Part shown: piece after piece, positions 43,838 through 51,460 of the stretch
How positions within the stretch are numbered: the first letter of the stretch is position 1
How the letters are laid out: the number at the start of each line of letters is the position of its first letter
NCBI GenBank assembly: GCA_023413135.1
Contig: JAEZQK010000094.1
Span: 1 to 64,000 of the forward strand
Direction of reading: 5' to 3'
Source of the DNA: Bacillota bacterium
GTDB taxonomy: Bacteria > Bacillota > Clostridia > Christensenellales > Aristaeellaceae
Length of the DNA stretch: 64,000 nt
Notes under the pieces: generated by a model
Told to the model about the DNA's origin: nothing
Database searches by the model: none
What the model saw: only the letters and a program-made list of their open reading frames with translations
Program-made: the position numbers and the translations under genes

Positions 43838-45556
43838 ATGAAAAACGTGAACGGCGCACATCAAAAGAACGGTCTATCCGATCCCGCCTTTCTCCAAACC
43901 CTCATCCGCACTGCCCGCGGCCTTCAAAAGGCCGGTCTTGTCATCAAAAACTGCACATACCTGAACGTATTCACCGGGGAATGGCTGCGGGGCGACATTG
44001 CCGTATGCGGCAAGTATATCGCCGGCATCGGGGAATATGCGGGCGAAATTCAAATCGACGCCACGAACCTAACTTGCGTGCCGGGGTTCATCGACGGGCA
44101 CATCCACCTGGAAAGCGCCATGGTCACGCCCCTTGAATTCGCAAGAGCGGTGATCCCCCGCGGTACCACGGCGGTGATCGCCGACCCCCACGAAATCGCC
44201 AACGTCCTGGGCACGGCGGGCATCGATTACATGCTTTCCGCCACGGAGGACCTGCCCCTGGACGTTTTTTTCATGGTGCCCTCCTGCGTGCCGGCCACGC
44301 GCTATGACGAAAACGGTGCGACCATCAGCCTTGCGCAAACCCAAGCCTATTTGAAGCACCCCCGCGTGCTGGGCCTGGGGGAAATGATGGACTACTTAGG
44401 CGTTATAAACACCGCCCAGGATGTTCTTGGCAAGATCGCCGCCGCCCACTCCCTTTTCAAAAAGGTGGACGGCCACGCGCCCGGCCTTACCGGGAAAGAC
44501 CTTGCTGCCTACATCGCCGCGGGGATAAAGACCGACCATGAATGCGTATCGGCGGAGGAAGCGTTTGAAAAGCTCCGCCTGGGCCAGTGGATCATGGTCA
44601 GGGAAGGCACGGCTGGCAGGAATCTTGCCGCCCTTTTACCCCTGTTCCGGCCCCCGTATTCCGCCCGGTGCCTGATGGTCACCGACGACAAGCACCCAGG
44701 CGACCTCATCACCCTGGGCCACATCGACCACATGGTGCGCAAGGCCATCACCCTGGGGGCTAATCCGGCGGCGGCCTACACCATGGCATCCCATAACGCC
44801 GCCCAATGCTTTGGCCTTGACCGCCTTGGGGCGCTGGCGCCAGGGTATCAGGCGGATTTTCTGCTGCTTAACGATGTGGACACCGTTGCCATCCATTCCG
44901 TTTACAAGGCCGGGCTGTGTGTTTCCTCCCCCGGCCAAGGCCCCGTGCTGCCAAAAAAGCAGGATGCATCATATGCCCTTCATGCCGTACACATTGGCGA
45001 TGTGACCGAAGATTCCTTCCGGCTTGGCCGGGCGAAGGTGATCGGCCTTATCCCCGGTCAGCTCACCACCACCGATGAGGGATACGCCGAGGGCATCAGC
45101 ACCGCCCGGGACATCATCAAGATTGCCGTGATCGAGCGGCACCGGGGCACGGGGCACATGGGCAAGGCCTACCTTTCGGGGTACGGCCTTCAAGCCGGCG
45201 CCATTGCCACCAGCGTGGCCCACGACGCCCACAACCTGATTGTGGCGGGGGTAAGCGATGCGGATATGGCCCTGGCGGTCCGCCGCATCGCCCAAATGCA
45301 GGGCGGCATAGTGATTGTCCGCGATGGAAACATCCTGGCGGAACTTCCCCTGCCCATCGCGGGGCTTATGTGCCCCCTCCCGGCCGCAGCAGTCCGCCAG
45401 GCCCTTTCCCTGTTGATGGATGGTGCCCGCGCACTTGGCGTCTCCCCCGGCATCGACCCCTTCATGACACTCTCCTTCGTCAGCCTCCCCGTCATCCCCG
45501 CCCTGCGCCTCACCACCCGGGGCGTGGTGGAGGTGGGGAAGGATACGGTGATATAA
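43838..45556 (+). CDS. adeC: Adenine deaminase
   Basis: A 572-residue amidohydrolase that converts adenine to hypoxanthine and ammonia in the cytoplasm. The ATG follows CAAGGAG; a longer frame runs into the previous gene. FIDGHIHLESAMVTPLEFAR and ADPHEIANVLGTAG hold the metal-binding His and family signature, MVTDDKHPGDLITLGHIDHM the later metal-site segment, and KVIGLIPGQLTT starts the C-terminal adenine deaminase domain. It is just downstream of a sugar importer but not obviously related to it; hypoxanthine could be a substrate of a purine-oxidising hydroxylase such as that at 33.8-37.5 kb. Confidence 0.92.
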   Translation: MKNVNGAHQKNGLSDPAFLQTLIRTARGLQKAGLVIKNCTYLNVFTGEWLRGDIAVCGKYIAGIGEYAGEIQIDATNLTCVPGFIDGHIHLESAMVTPLEFARAVIPRGTTAVIADPHEIANVLGTAGIDYMLSATEDLPLDVFFMVPSCVPATRYDENGATISLAQTQAYLKHPRVLGLGEMMDYLGVINTAQDVLGKIAAAHSLFKKVDGHAPGLTGKDLAAYIAAGIKTDHECVSAEEAFEKLRLGQWIMVREGTAGRNLAALLPLFRPPYSARCLMVTDDKHPGDLITLGHIDHMVRKAITLGANPAAAYTMASHNAAQCFGLDRLGALAPGYQADFLLLNDVDTVAIHSVYKAGLCVSSPGQGPVLPKKQDASYALHAVHIGDVTEDSFRLGRAKVIGLIPGQLTTTDEGYAEGISTARDIIKIAVIERHRGTGHMGKAYLSGYGLQAGAIATSVAHDAHNLIVAGVSDADMALAVRRIAQMQGGIVIVRDGNILAELPLPIAGLMCPLPAAAVRQALSLLMDGARALGVSPGIDPFMTLSFVSLPVIPALRLTTRGVVEVGKDTVI

Positions 45557-45557
45557 G

Positions 45558-45595
45558 CCGGGAAGAGGTCCTTTTGAAAAAGGACCCCTTCCCGG
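45558..45595. terminator. Hairpin terminator between convergent genes
   Basis: CCGGGAAG and GGTCCTTTT pair with AAAAGGACC and CTTCCCGG around a short loop, two bases after the adenine deaminase stop. It belongs to a repeat family with the hairpin at 60562-60595: both share, next to the stem, a segment GTTTTCAGGGG followed by a GGG-rich stretch. Confidence 0.7.
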
Positions 45596-45620
45596 ACCCA
45601 TCCCCTGAAAACTTTAATGG

Positions 45621-46127
45621 TTATTTTACAAACAACGCCTTGAACCGCCTGGATTTTGCATAGAAAAGAACAAGCGCGATATCAATGGCCAGGTATACAA
45701 CCGATATAAAGTCGATATAGTACGCTTTTTCATATTCCGCCGAGAGCAGGGAATATAAGATGGCGGTGGCGATGTTTGTGAATAGGGCGACTGCAGCAAA
45801 GACCACAAGCAGCTTGGGGACGATTTTCTTCCGGAGCAGAAGCAGTACCAAAATCACGAGTGGATACAACGTGAAAAAAGTGACCGTCAAGAAATCGAAT
45901 ACGGTCGTTATGTGATACAGCAGGCTGTATTGAGGATCGCCCAAGGCGCCAAGGTACTGCCTCCCTTCGCCAAAGCAAAAGTACCAAAGCCCATCGGCAT
46001 GGATGTAGATCTGCTGGATCAGGATGCCGGCGGTCACAATGAAACCTGCCCATCCAATGTAGTCCTTCCACGTTCTTTTCGAAAGTTCGGCCGGCCTTTT
46101 TTCATTCCCGGCTGGATTTGTTTCCAT
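45621..46127 (-). CDS. Four-helix membrane protein, DUF2569-like
   Basis: A 168-residue protein with about four membrane segments (YIGWAGFIVTAGILIQQIYI; TVFDFLTVTFFTLYPLVILV; LLVVFAAVALFTNIATAILY; IDFISVVYLAIDIALVLFYA). The C-terminal FYAKSRRFKALF resembles the YF-x-x-SxRVK-x-x-F ending of DUF2569 proteins, whose function is unknown. A clear operator-like palindrome (46139-46161) stands just upstream of the start, so transcription is probably repressed by a TetR-like protein encoded elsewhere. Confidence 0.6.
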   Translation of the reverse strand: METNPAGNEKRPAELSKRTWKDYIGWAGFIVTAGILIQQIYIHADGLWYFCFGEGRQYLGALGDPQYSLLYHITTVFDFLTVTFFTLYPLVILVLLLLRKKIVPKLLVVFAAVALFTNIATAILYSLLSAEYEKAYYIDFISVVYLAIDIALVLFYAKSRRFKALFVK

Positions 46128-46138
46128 GTGACCGCCTC

Positions 46139-46161
46139 CGTAACAAATTTTGTTTGTTACG
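46139..46161 (-). promoter_or_regulatory. TetR-type operator palindrome
   Basis: CGTAACAAA, five bases, TTTGTTACG: nine-base perfect arms, 12 bases upstream of the DUF2569-like gene. On the minus strand a TATAAT lies just before it, so a protein bound here would cover the transcription start. Confidence 0.65.
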
Positions 46162-46205
46162 TTTATTATATTCCAATTTAGACAATATTTCCACCTGATT
46201 TAATG

Positions 46206-46427
46206 TTACTTATCCTTATATACTTCCGTATAGTTTTTCTCCCTATCGGGCGTCCAGAAACCGCCGTGCTCCCATTCCGCCTGCTTTTTGCAGATCATTT
46301 CATATTGCTGTTCCAAGGTATCCCGCATGGGCGCAAGAAGCAGCGGGTTATTCCTGTGCGCGGTGACATCCGCCTTCAAATTCTCCAAAGCTTCCATCTG
46401 CATCTTTTGATATTGTTCCCTCGTCAT
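46206..46427 (-). CDS. Small hypothetical protein
   Basis: A 73-residue, charged, soluble protein starting MTREQYQKMQMEALENLK, probably alpha-helical and partly coiled-coil, ending GGFWTPDREKNYTEVY. AAAGGGGTG precedes the ATG. No family was recognised. It has no signal peptide or membrane segment and stands alone between a membrane protein gene and the divergent DUF2892-like gene. Confidence 0.6.
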   Translation of the reverse strand: MTREQYQKMQMEALENLKADVTAHRNNPLLLAPMRDTLEQQYEMICKKQAEWEHGGFWTPDREKNYTEVYKDK

Positions 46428-46598
46428 GCAAACACCCCTTTCATTCCCATACAGTATGTCCAAAAGGAAATTGCTGTAATCTGCTCAACGCCTGCGCATG
46501 CTAGCGGCAGCACAATTTCCCAATGAAGGCTTTTCATTGGCTGGATAGGCCGGCTCTGTTTGTTTCAGACTATTTTCAAAATGAAGGAGGGCTTTATT

Positions 46599-47048
46599 AT
46601 GGAACAGCACATCCCACCCACCACATTGCGCGTAGGCCTACATACAGATCCCGTGGTGAACAGCGAAATACGGGAAAAAACCATCAATGATCTCCGCTCC
46701 GTCCAGGATGCCAATGTGGACGTGATCAACCATAGGCTGCGCAAACTGGAACAGGAATGGGACATGGATCGCGTGTTGGAAACCAGCGCGTCGGCCTTTG
46801 CCGTGGCCGGTACGATGCTGGGCTTTTCGCGGGGCAAAAAGTGGTTCCTGCTCACAGGCGCCGCGGGCGGCTTTTTGCTGCTGCACGCCATCAAAGGCTG
46901 GTGCCCGCCCATGCCTCTGTTCCGCCGGCTCGGCGTTCGCACCAGCGATGAAATCGCCAATGAAAGAATGGTGCTTAAGATGATGCGCAGGGACTTTGAG
47001 CATCTTCCACAGGACGCGCGGGAGATGATGCGGATTGCGGAACAATGA
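46599..47048 (+). CDS. DUF2892-like membrane-associated protein
   Basis: A 149-residue protein starting MEQHIPPTTLRVGLHT after GAAGGAGG. The pattern INHRLRKLEQEWDMDRVLE, a hydrophobic stretch (WFLLTGAAGGFLLLHAIKG) and the sequence GWCPPMPLFRRLGVRTSDEI match DUF2892 proteins related to the membrane part of YgaP. Their role is poorly defined; some occur with rhodaneses. No rhodanese domain is present here. Confidence 0.75.
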   Translation: MEQHIPPTTLRVGLHTDPVVNSEIREKTINDLRSVQDANVDVINHRLRKLEQEWDMDRVLETSASAFAVAGTMLGFSRGKKWFLLTGAAGGFLLLHAIKGWCPPMPLFRRLGVRTSDEIANERMVLKMMRRDFEHLPQDAREMMRIAEQ

Positions 47049-47095
47049 GCCGGCGGCCTGATATATAACTTGGGCTCCAAACGCATTCGCGTGCA

Positions 47096-48187
47096 CTACA
47101 TGGCGGCACGGTCCTGCTTCTTCATCTTTTTCACATAAGCGTTTGCAGCCTCATACAAAGCGCTTTCCTCCATACCCAGCAGCCTTCCGAAGTATTTGCG
47201 CAGTACGGGAACGAACACCTTGTAGGAGACGGCAATGCACAGCAGAGCATAAAGAAGCGTTATCAAAGGCGTATCGAGATTTACAGACAGACCCAGCATT
47301 GCAAATACCGATTGCAGTATGTTCTTCGTAACAAATTCCAACCCGCAAAGCGCCAGGGTCGCCTTTCCAATATTCCTGAACAGACTTTTCCTGTCAAGCA
47401 AAAAAGCCAGCTGAATATTGGCATACAGGATGATGGATGTATTGAAAACAGTGAACAAAGCCTCCGCCTGAATGGACAGCGGAAGGTCCAATACTTTTAG
47501 CGTCAGGTACAGGCTGCCATACAGGTATGTCTTGACCGTTATCCAAAACGATATCAGCGCCAAAACGATGTAAACAAGCCTGCCTTTGAATTGGAAGTAC
47601 TCATATCTGTATTTGTTGATGCCCGAAAAACATATGTTTCCCAAAGCATAATAGACAAGGTATATAAGCGCGCTGTCCACATTCCAGAACCAGGCAGGCT
47701 GCTTCATTTGGAAAAAGCATGCCGGTACCAAGGATACCGCAAGGACGATCCACTTTCTTTTTGTGATCATCAGGATCAGCCTATGCAATACCGATACAAC
47801 AAACAGGCATGAAAAGAACCACAGGCTTGAATGGAGAAGCGTATTCCTAACCGCGAATACATACCTTTGCAATTCATACTGCAGTTGATCTGCCGCCAAA
47901 TCATACTGTATGGCATGCATTAAAACAGACAGCACCACAAACGTAAAATACGGCACCATGAGCTTTTGAAACTTCTTTTTGACAAAGGAAAAGAACGTTT
48001 CCCCATCCTTGCTGTCTGCAAAAAAGCCGGACACAAAGAAGAACAGGGGTACATGGTATGTATAGACGAAAGGATACAGTTTCCCTGCTTTCTCCCCAAA
48101 ATGACCCAGATAGATCGCGAAAATGCCCAGGAATTTCAAAACATCGACCCATGGAACGCGTGTGTCCCTGGCGGCATTCCTGTTCAT
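47096..48187 (-). CDS. Acyltransferase 3 family membrane protein
   Basis: A 363-residue protein with about ten membrane segments. The opening WVDVLKFLGIFAIYLGHFGE carries the conserved His that in this family takes part in O-acyl transfer, followed by YTYHVPLFFFVSGFF. Such enzymes O-acetylate surface polysaccharides or related acceptors. No glycosyltransferase neighbours are present, so the acceptor cannot be inferred. The gene is monocistronic; bases 48188-48429 upstream hold no other recognised gene. Confidence 0.85.
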   Translation of the reverse strand: MNRNAARDTRVPWVDVLKFLGIFAIYLGHFGEKAGKLYPFVYTYHVPLFFFVSGFFADSKDGETFFSFVKKKFQKLMVPYFTFVVLSVLMHAIQYDLAADQLQYELQRYVFAVRNTLLHSSLWFFSCLFVVSVLHRLILMITKRKWIVLAVSLVPACFFQMKQPAWFWNVDSALIYLVYYALGNICFSGINKYRYEYFQFKGRLVYIVLALISFWITVKTYLYGSLYLTLKVLDLPLSIQAEALFTVFNTSIILYANIQLAFLLDRKSLFRNIGKATLALCGLEFVTKNILQSVFAMLGLSVNLDTPLITLLYALLCIAVSYKVFVPVLRKYFGRLLGMEESALYEAANAYVKKMKKQDRAAM

Positions 48188-48429
48188 TGAATTTCCTTTC
48201 TATGATGGCTTTAAGGATACTGCTGCCGCCTTGCAATGCATGAAAGGCTCCCAACCTAGTGTTCTTCCGTATGTATCATTGTATGTATGGCTCTTGTGGG
48301 AAGCTTCCATTATAAAGGCCGGGCGAGAGCCCGCAGGTAAACCATTGGTTTATTTTCCAAAAAGGGGATTGCCAGGTGGAATTAAGTATGATAAGATATT
48401 CACGATTTTGAAAGAAAGGAGGTGCACGC

Positions 48430-48522
48430 ATGGTTTTCTTGTTTGAAAGGTTCAAATCCGCACAACAAAATAACTTTGGCAAGAAGCCGTGTACTGTACC
48501 TCTGTCCATATCAGCGGGATAA
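48430..48522 (+). CDS. Possible 30-residue peptide
   Basis: ATG with an excellent AAAGGAGGTG site starts MVFLFERFKSAQQNNFGKKP and ends ten residues later. Translation signals are good, but length and lack of a known family keep it uncertain. It could be a leader peptide for the HTH gene that follows 79 bases later. Confidence 0.4.
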   Translation: MVFLFERFKSAQQNNFGKKPCTVPLSISAG

Positions 48523-48601
48523 TTTTCGTTGTCCCTTTCGGCGGCGGTATGACGTGCAGTGCATACCGCCGCTTTTTGTTTTGTCAGAAAGGATGATATA
48601 T

Positions 48602-48823
48602 GTGATTTGCTCTTTGGGAACAAGAATTCAATCCCTTCGCCGTGCGCAGGGAATCACACAGGCGCAGCTTGCCAGAAAGCTTGGCATAACGGCTCCAGCC
48701 ATATCCAAGTGGGAACGCGACATCGCGTACCCGGATATCATGCTGCTTTACCCGCTGTCAAAAACCCTTTGCATATCGCTGGATATGCTGCTTTCACCCA
48801 CCTTTACAATAAACGGGAGTTGA
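48602..48823 (+). CDS. Small XRE-family helix-turn-helix protein
   Basis: About 73 residues, essentially one Cro/CI-type DNA-binding domain: LGTRIQSLRRAQGITQAQLA, KLGITAPAISKWERDIAYPD. GTG at 48602 is the likely start because AGAAAGG lies about nine bases upstream; an ATG three codons earlier sits directly on that site. Opens the accessory island. A small protein gene follows six bases after its stop. Confidence 0.75.
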   Translation: MICSLGTRIQSLRRAQGITQAQLARKLGITAPAISKWERDIAYPDIMLLYPLSKTLCISLDMLLSPTFTINGS

Positions 48824-48829
48824 TTTTTT

Positions 48830-48991
48830 ATGAGAAAATTGCAGGCTCTTTTCAAGCGCCTCTTCAAAGCGAATTCTGCAGAAAAGGAATTTCTTGCATA
48901 TAGCAGGGAGATACAAGAGGCCAATCTAAAAAGAAACGAAGTCATGTTTTGGATCTACGATATCGGCAGGTATGGCCCCTTTAGCAAGTAA
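48830..48991 (+). CDS. Small basic protein co-transcribed with the HTH gene
   Basis: A 53-residue protein, MRKLQALFKRLFKANSAEKE at the start and FWIYDIGRYGPFSK at the end, basic at the N-terminus. It begins six bases after the HTH stop, with GGGAG as ribosome binding site inside the end of that gene. No family was recognised. The tight coupling suggests a joint role, for example a small regulator-effector pair. Confidence 0.5.
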   Translation: MRKLQALFKRLFKANSAEKEFLAYSREIQEANLKRNEVMFWIYDIGRYGPFSK

Positions 48992-49003
48992 TGGAAAACA
49001 AAA

Positions 49004-49041
49004 AAAGAGCTCAGGCGTAATGAGATATGCCTGCGCTCTTT
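49004..49041 (-). terminator. Terminator of the minus-strand accessory module
   Basis: AAAGAGC and CAGGC pair with GCCTG and GCTCTTT with one mismatch; the minus strand continues with seven T residues. It lies 81 bases after the stop of the 88-residue gene and can also end the small plus-strand genes. Confidence 0.8.
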
Positions 49042-49121
49042 CGCCATTATAGAATGATTCAACGGAGAAAGCGGCTATTCCTCCACTCATTCTTTTTCTG
49101 ATCAGCCCATCTGATTCATCC

Positions 49122-49388
49122 TTATTTATATTTATCCTCCAGCGCCTTGACAAGAGCAGTAAACGCAAAAGGCGTTTGAATCCGAAAATGTTGTTCAATG
49201 ATCTTTTTACGGTTCTTCCAAATATAAATGCCGGCACAGTAAGGAGTATGGCGGTTATTATCCATTCCGCTGATCTCTATTTCGTGACCATTGCGAAAAT
49301 CACGATAGATGCACTTCTCGCCGTCAAAAAAAATGGTCGTGTAATCCGGGCCCAATACGGCCAAAGCCTCTTTCATCTTCTTTGTCAT
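49122..49388 (-). CDS. Hypothetical protein of the accessory module
   Basis: An 88-residue soluble protein, MTKKMKEALAVLGPDYTTIF to FTALVKALEDKYK. GGAGGG lies before the ATG, which overlaps the stop of the endonuclease-like gene (TGATG), so the two are co-translated. Function not recognised. Last gene of a phage-like module. Confidence 0.6.
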   Translation of the reverse strand: MTKKMKEALAVLGPDYTTIFFDGEKCIYRDFRNGHEIEISGMDNNRHTPYCAGIYIWKNRKKIIEQHFRIQTPFAFTALVKALEDKYK

Positions 49389-49699
49389 CAGCTATTCCCT
49401 CCATATAGTTTCAGCCAGTCCTCCAGCGCCATGATCACTACCCAAGGCGCCTTGTTCTTGCGGTGCATCACGCAGGGCAGCGCTTTGCCATTGGCATCCC
49501 TTACAGCCTGCCCAAGTGCGTCATACAGGCGCAGAGTCTCCGCCCGCTTGCATTCGATATGGATCCCCGGCAAAGATACATCCGGGTTCTCCATGCCGCC
49601 CTGTGCCCATTGTGTGTTCCTGTGGGCATCATAACCCTTTTCACGAAGCAGCCGGGCCAGCTCCTGCTCGCCACGGTTGCCCTTTTGCTTGCTGTTCAT
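49388..49699 (-). CDS. Holliday-junction-resolvase-like PD-(D/E)XK endonuclease
   Basis: A 103-residue nuclease fold. KGNRGEQELARLLREKGYDA gives the N-terminal helix with the conserved Glu, NPDVSLPGIHIECKRAE contains the D-x(n)-E-x-K active-site series typical of Hjc-like and phage resolvases, and VMHRKNKAPWVVIMALEDWL the last strand. Such proteins cut branched DNA during phage or plasmid replication. It follows the GTAC array and the ATPase gene on the minus strand. Confidence 0.72.
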   Translation of the reverse strand: MNSKQKGNRGEQELARLLREKGYDAHRNTQWAQGGMENPDVSLPGIHIECKRAETLRLYDALGQAVRDANGKALPCVMHRKNKAPWVVIMALEDWLKLYGGNS

Positions 49700-49726
49700 A
49701 GCTTATCTATTGTGTTCCTCCCTTGC

Positions 49727-49851
49727 GTACCACACAGTACACCAGTACATAGTACATTTAGTACATAGGGGTACATATAGTACATACACACACCCCCCTA
49801 TGATGGCATATACGTACCATATGTACCGTATGTTCTATGTACTGTTAGTAC
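49727..49851. repeat. Array of eleven GTAC sites (iteron-like)
   Basis: GTAC occurs at 49727, 49737, 49745, 49752, 49761, 49771, 49780, 49814, 49823, 49839 and 49848, where about one in 256 bases is expected. TAGTACAT appears three times (49750, 49759, 49778), and the spacing is mostly 7-10 bases, near one helical turn. It fills the gap between the endonuclease start and the ATPase stop. It may bind a replication or regulatory protein; the role is inferred. Confidence 0.7.
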
Positions 49852-51070
49852 AAAAAACACCGGTTTGTTCGCACTTGACGGTGAATCCGGGCGTGTGCCT
49901 GCTTATCCGCACGCCTTTGCCGTCTTTCACACGTACCCCGGCTTCTACGGCGATCTTGTCATACTTTATAAGCTGCGGTCCGATTTCTTTGAGCTTCCGG
50001 TTGACATCCTTTGCATCGACGGCAGCATAGGTATGAAGGCGTTTGAGGCTCTCATTCAGAAGCTCAGCGTACGTTAATCTGATCCCTGAAGGGTTGTCCT
50101 CCATGATGTTTCTGAAAAGCCGCACAATAGGCTGCGCCTCATAAGCCTTCTTTTGGGCAAAAGCAAACGCATCTTCGCCGATTATCGTCCATCTGCCGTC
50201 ATGAAGGTGCATTACAAAATCGTCTCCCCACACATCCCGGCCGGTAATATGGACGGTGGCTTCATCGGTTTCCCGGTCACGCTCTATCAGGATCGTCGTA
50301 TCTGCAGCCCCCATCAGGCCATTGCTGCCGCTGATCTTGTCGTATACATCTTCCACCGCCCGCATTTTGTTTGTGTGGTGAACGAGCATAACGGAAATAC
50401 GGTGCTTGTCTGCGAATGCTTTGATGCCGCCCATGGTTTGATAATCCTGCTGGTATGCATTCGTCCGGCCTGAGGGTACGCCGCGGACCTTCTGAAATGT
50501 GTCTATAACGATCAGCACGGTATCAGGGTGTTCTATCATCCACGCCTCAAGCTGATCGATCAGGCCGGTATCCAGCATAGCCGCCGACGTTGACAGGTGA
50601 AGATTGTCCGGCACAGGTTTGCCTATTTTCCGGATGCGGCTTTGCAGGCGCCTTTGGCTGTCTTCCAGGGCAAGGTAAAGCACGGTCCCCATCGTTGTCT
50701 TTTTGCCCAGGAACGGCGTGCCGGCTGCGACGCTCATGCAAAGATCGAGCACAAGCCATGACTTGCCGATTTTCGACTGGCCCACAAGGAGCGTCAGCCC
50801 TTCACATATGAAATTATCCACAGGCTGGCGCAGGGCATCATAGTGCTTTTCACATAGCACCGTAGCCGGCAACGGGCTTATGGGCCAAGCTGAAGCGGTG
50901 GGCGGCTGTTTAAGCGGAGGCTGTACGGCAGCCTGATAGATTGGACTTCCATCCGTCATGTAGCCGTTGACCGGCGCAAAGGGTTCCTCCTGCGAAAGCA
51001 GCATTTGCGCTTCCGGGGTGGATACCAGGGCACTATAGGCGGCCAGGGTATCAGCATAGGAATTTCCCAC
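49835..51070 (-). CDS. RepA-like RecA-fold ATPase/helicase
   Basis: About 411 residues. LTLLVGQSKIGKSWLVLDL is a Walker A motif, VLYLALEDSQRRLQSRI the RepA/AAA_25 signature, VLIVIDTFQKVRG the Walker B, and ISVMLVHHTNKMR a later motif. Such ATPases unwind or load helicase in plasmids, phages and integrative elements. GTG at 51070 is favoured since GGAGGAG lies eight bases upstream; another GTG three codons earlier sits on that site. The C-terminal 110 residues form a separate, possibly DNA-binding part (LTYAELLNESLKRLHTYAAV). The GTAC array overlaps its 3' end. Confidence 0.82.
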   Translation of the reverse strand: MGNSYADTLAAYSALVSTPEAQMLLSQEEPFAPVNGYMTDGSPIYQAAVQPPLKQPPTASAWPISPLPATVLCEKHYDALRQPVDNFICEGLTLLVGQSKIGKSWLVLDLCMSVAAGTPFLGKKTTMGTVLYLALEDSQRRLQSRIRKIGKPVPDNLHLSTSAAMLDTGLIDQLEAWMIEHPDTVLIVIDTFQKVRGVPSGRTNAYQQDYQTMGGIKAFADKHRISVMLVHHTNKMRAVEDVYDKISGSNGLMGAADTTILIERDRETDEATVHITGRDVWGDDFVMHLHDGRWTIIGEDAFAFAQKKAYEAQPIVRLFRNIMEDNPSGIRLTYAELLNESLKRLHTYAAVDAKDVNRKLKEIGPQLIKYDKIAVEAGVRVKDGKGVRISRHTPGFTVKCEQTGVFCTNST

Positions 51071-51158
51071 CCGGTTCACCTCCTCCCGCCGCCAAAGCCT
51101 CTGCTATCTTCCGCGTCCTAAACGGGAGAGCTTCTATAGATAAGCATTCTTCGCTCAT
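51051..51158 (-). CDS. Possible 35-residue protein overlapping the ATPase start
   Basis: Starts at an ATG overlapping the stop of the 59-residue gene, with GGGAGG nine bases upstream, and reads MSEECLSIEALPFRTRKIAE. It overlaps the ATPase start by 20 bases in another frame and contains that gene's ribosome binding site, so it may exist mainly to couple translation. Confidence 0.4.
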   Translation of the reverse strand: MSEECLSIEALPFRTRKIAEALAAGGGEPGGKFLC

Positions 51159-51334
51159 TCCTTATCCTCCCGAAGCCTGTCGATCATGTCCCGGATCGAA
51201 GCCTCTTTTTCTTGTGTCAATTCCTCCCGAAGCAAACGTGTCATTGTTGGATCAGATATGCCCATTGCTTTTGCAATGCGCCAAAGCGGGACGCCTGCAC
51301 CCTTTGCATACAAGCGAAGGGCTACATTTTTCAT
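51155..51334 (-). CDS. Small phage-type HTH protein
   Basis: A 59-residue protein, MKNVALRLYAKGAGVPLWRI, AKAMGISDPTMTRLLREELT and a charged helix to the end. The middle is a helix-turn-helix. Proteins of this short pattern are common next to replication modules of Firmicutes phages. GGAGGA precedes the ATG at good spacing. It heads the minus-strand module and is divergent from the XRE repressor-like gene, as an early-gene versus repressor switch would be. Confidence 0.75.
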   Translation of the reverse strand: MKNVALRLYAKGAGVPLWRIAKAMGISDPTMTRLLREELTQEKEASIRDMIDRLREDKE

Positions 51335-51419
51335 GCAAATTCCTCCTTCCTATTGACGGCCGGCCACTAACGTGCTATGACAATAAAATCGTGTGGATTA
51401 CAATATTTCATAAGTGTGC

Positions 51420-51429
51420 ATGTATACAT
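51420..51429. promoter_or_regulatory. Palindrome between divergent HTH genes
   Basis: ATGTATACAT is a perfect ten-base palindrome in the 126-base gap between the small phage-type HTH gene and the XRE regulator. It is a candidate operator for the latter. Confidence 0.35.
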
Positions 51430-51460
51430 ACAATAAAAACATAGTATCGGAGGGGTGATC

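Noticed and set aside
43838..45556. Purine riboswitch before adenine deaminase
   Set aside because: Only 52 bases separate it from the previous gene and no aptamer-like three-way junction is visible.
48450..48475. A T-loop-like GGTTCAAATCC suggesting a tRNA
   Set aside because: The neighbouring bases do not form a T stem, and no acceptor or anticodon arm is present.
49727..49851. CRISPR-like or tandem satellite reading of the GTAC array
   Set aside because: Units are too short (7-10 bases) and only the GTAC core is constant.
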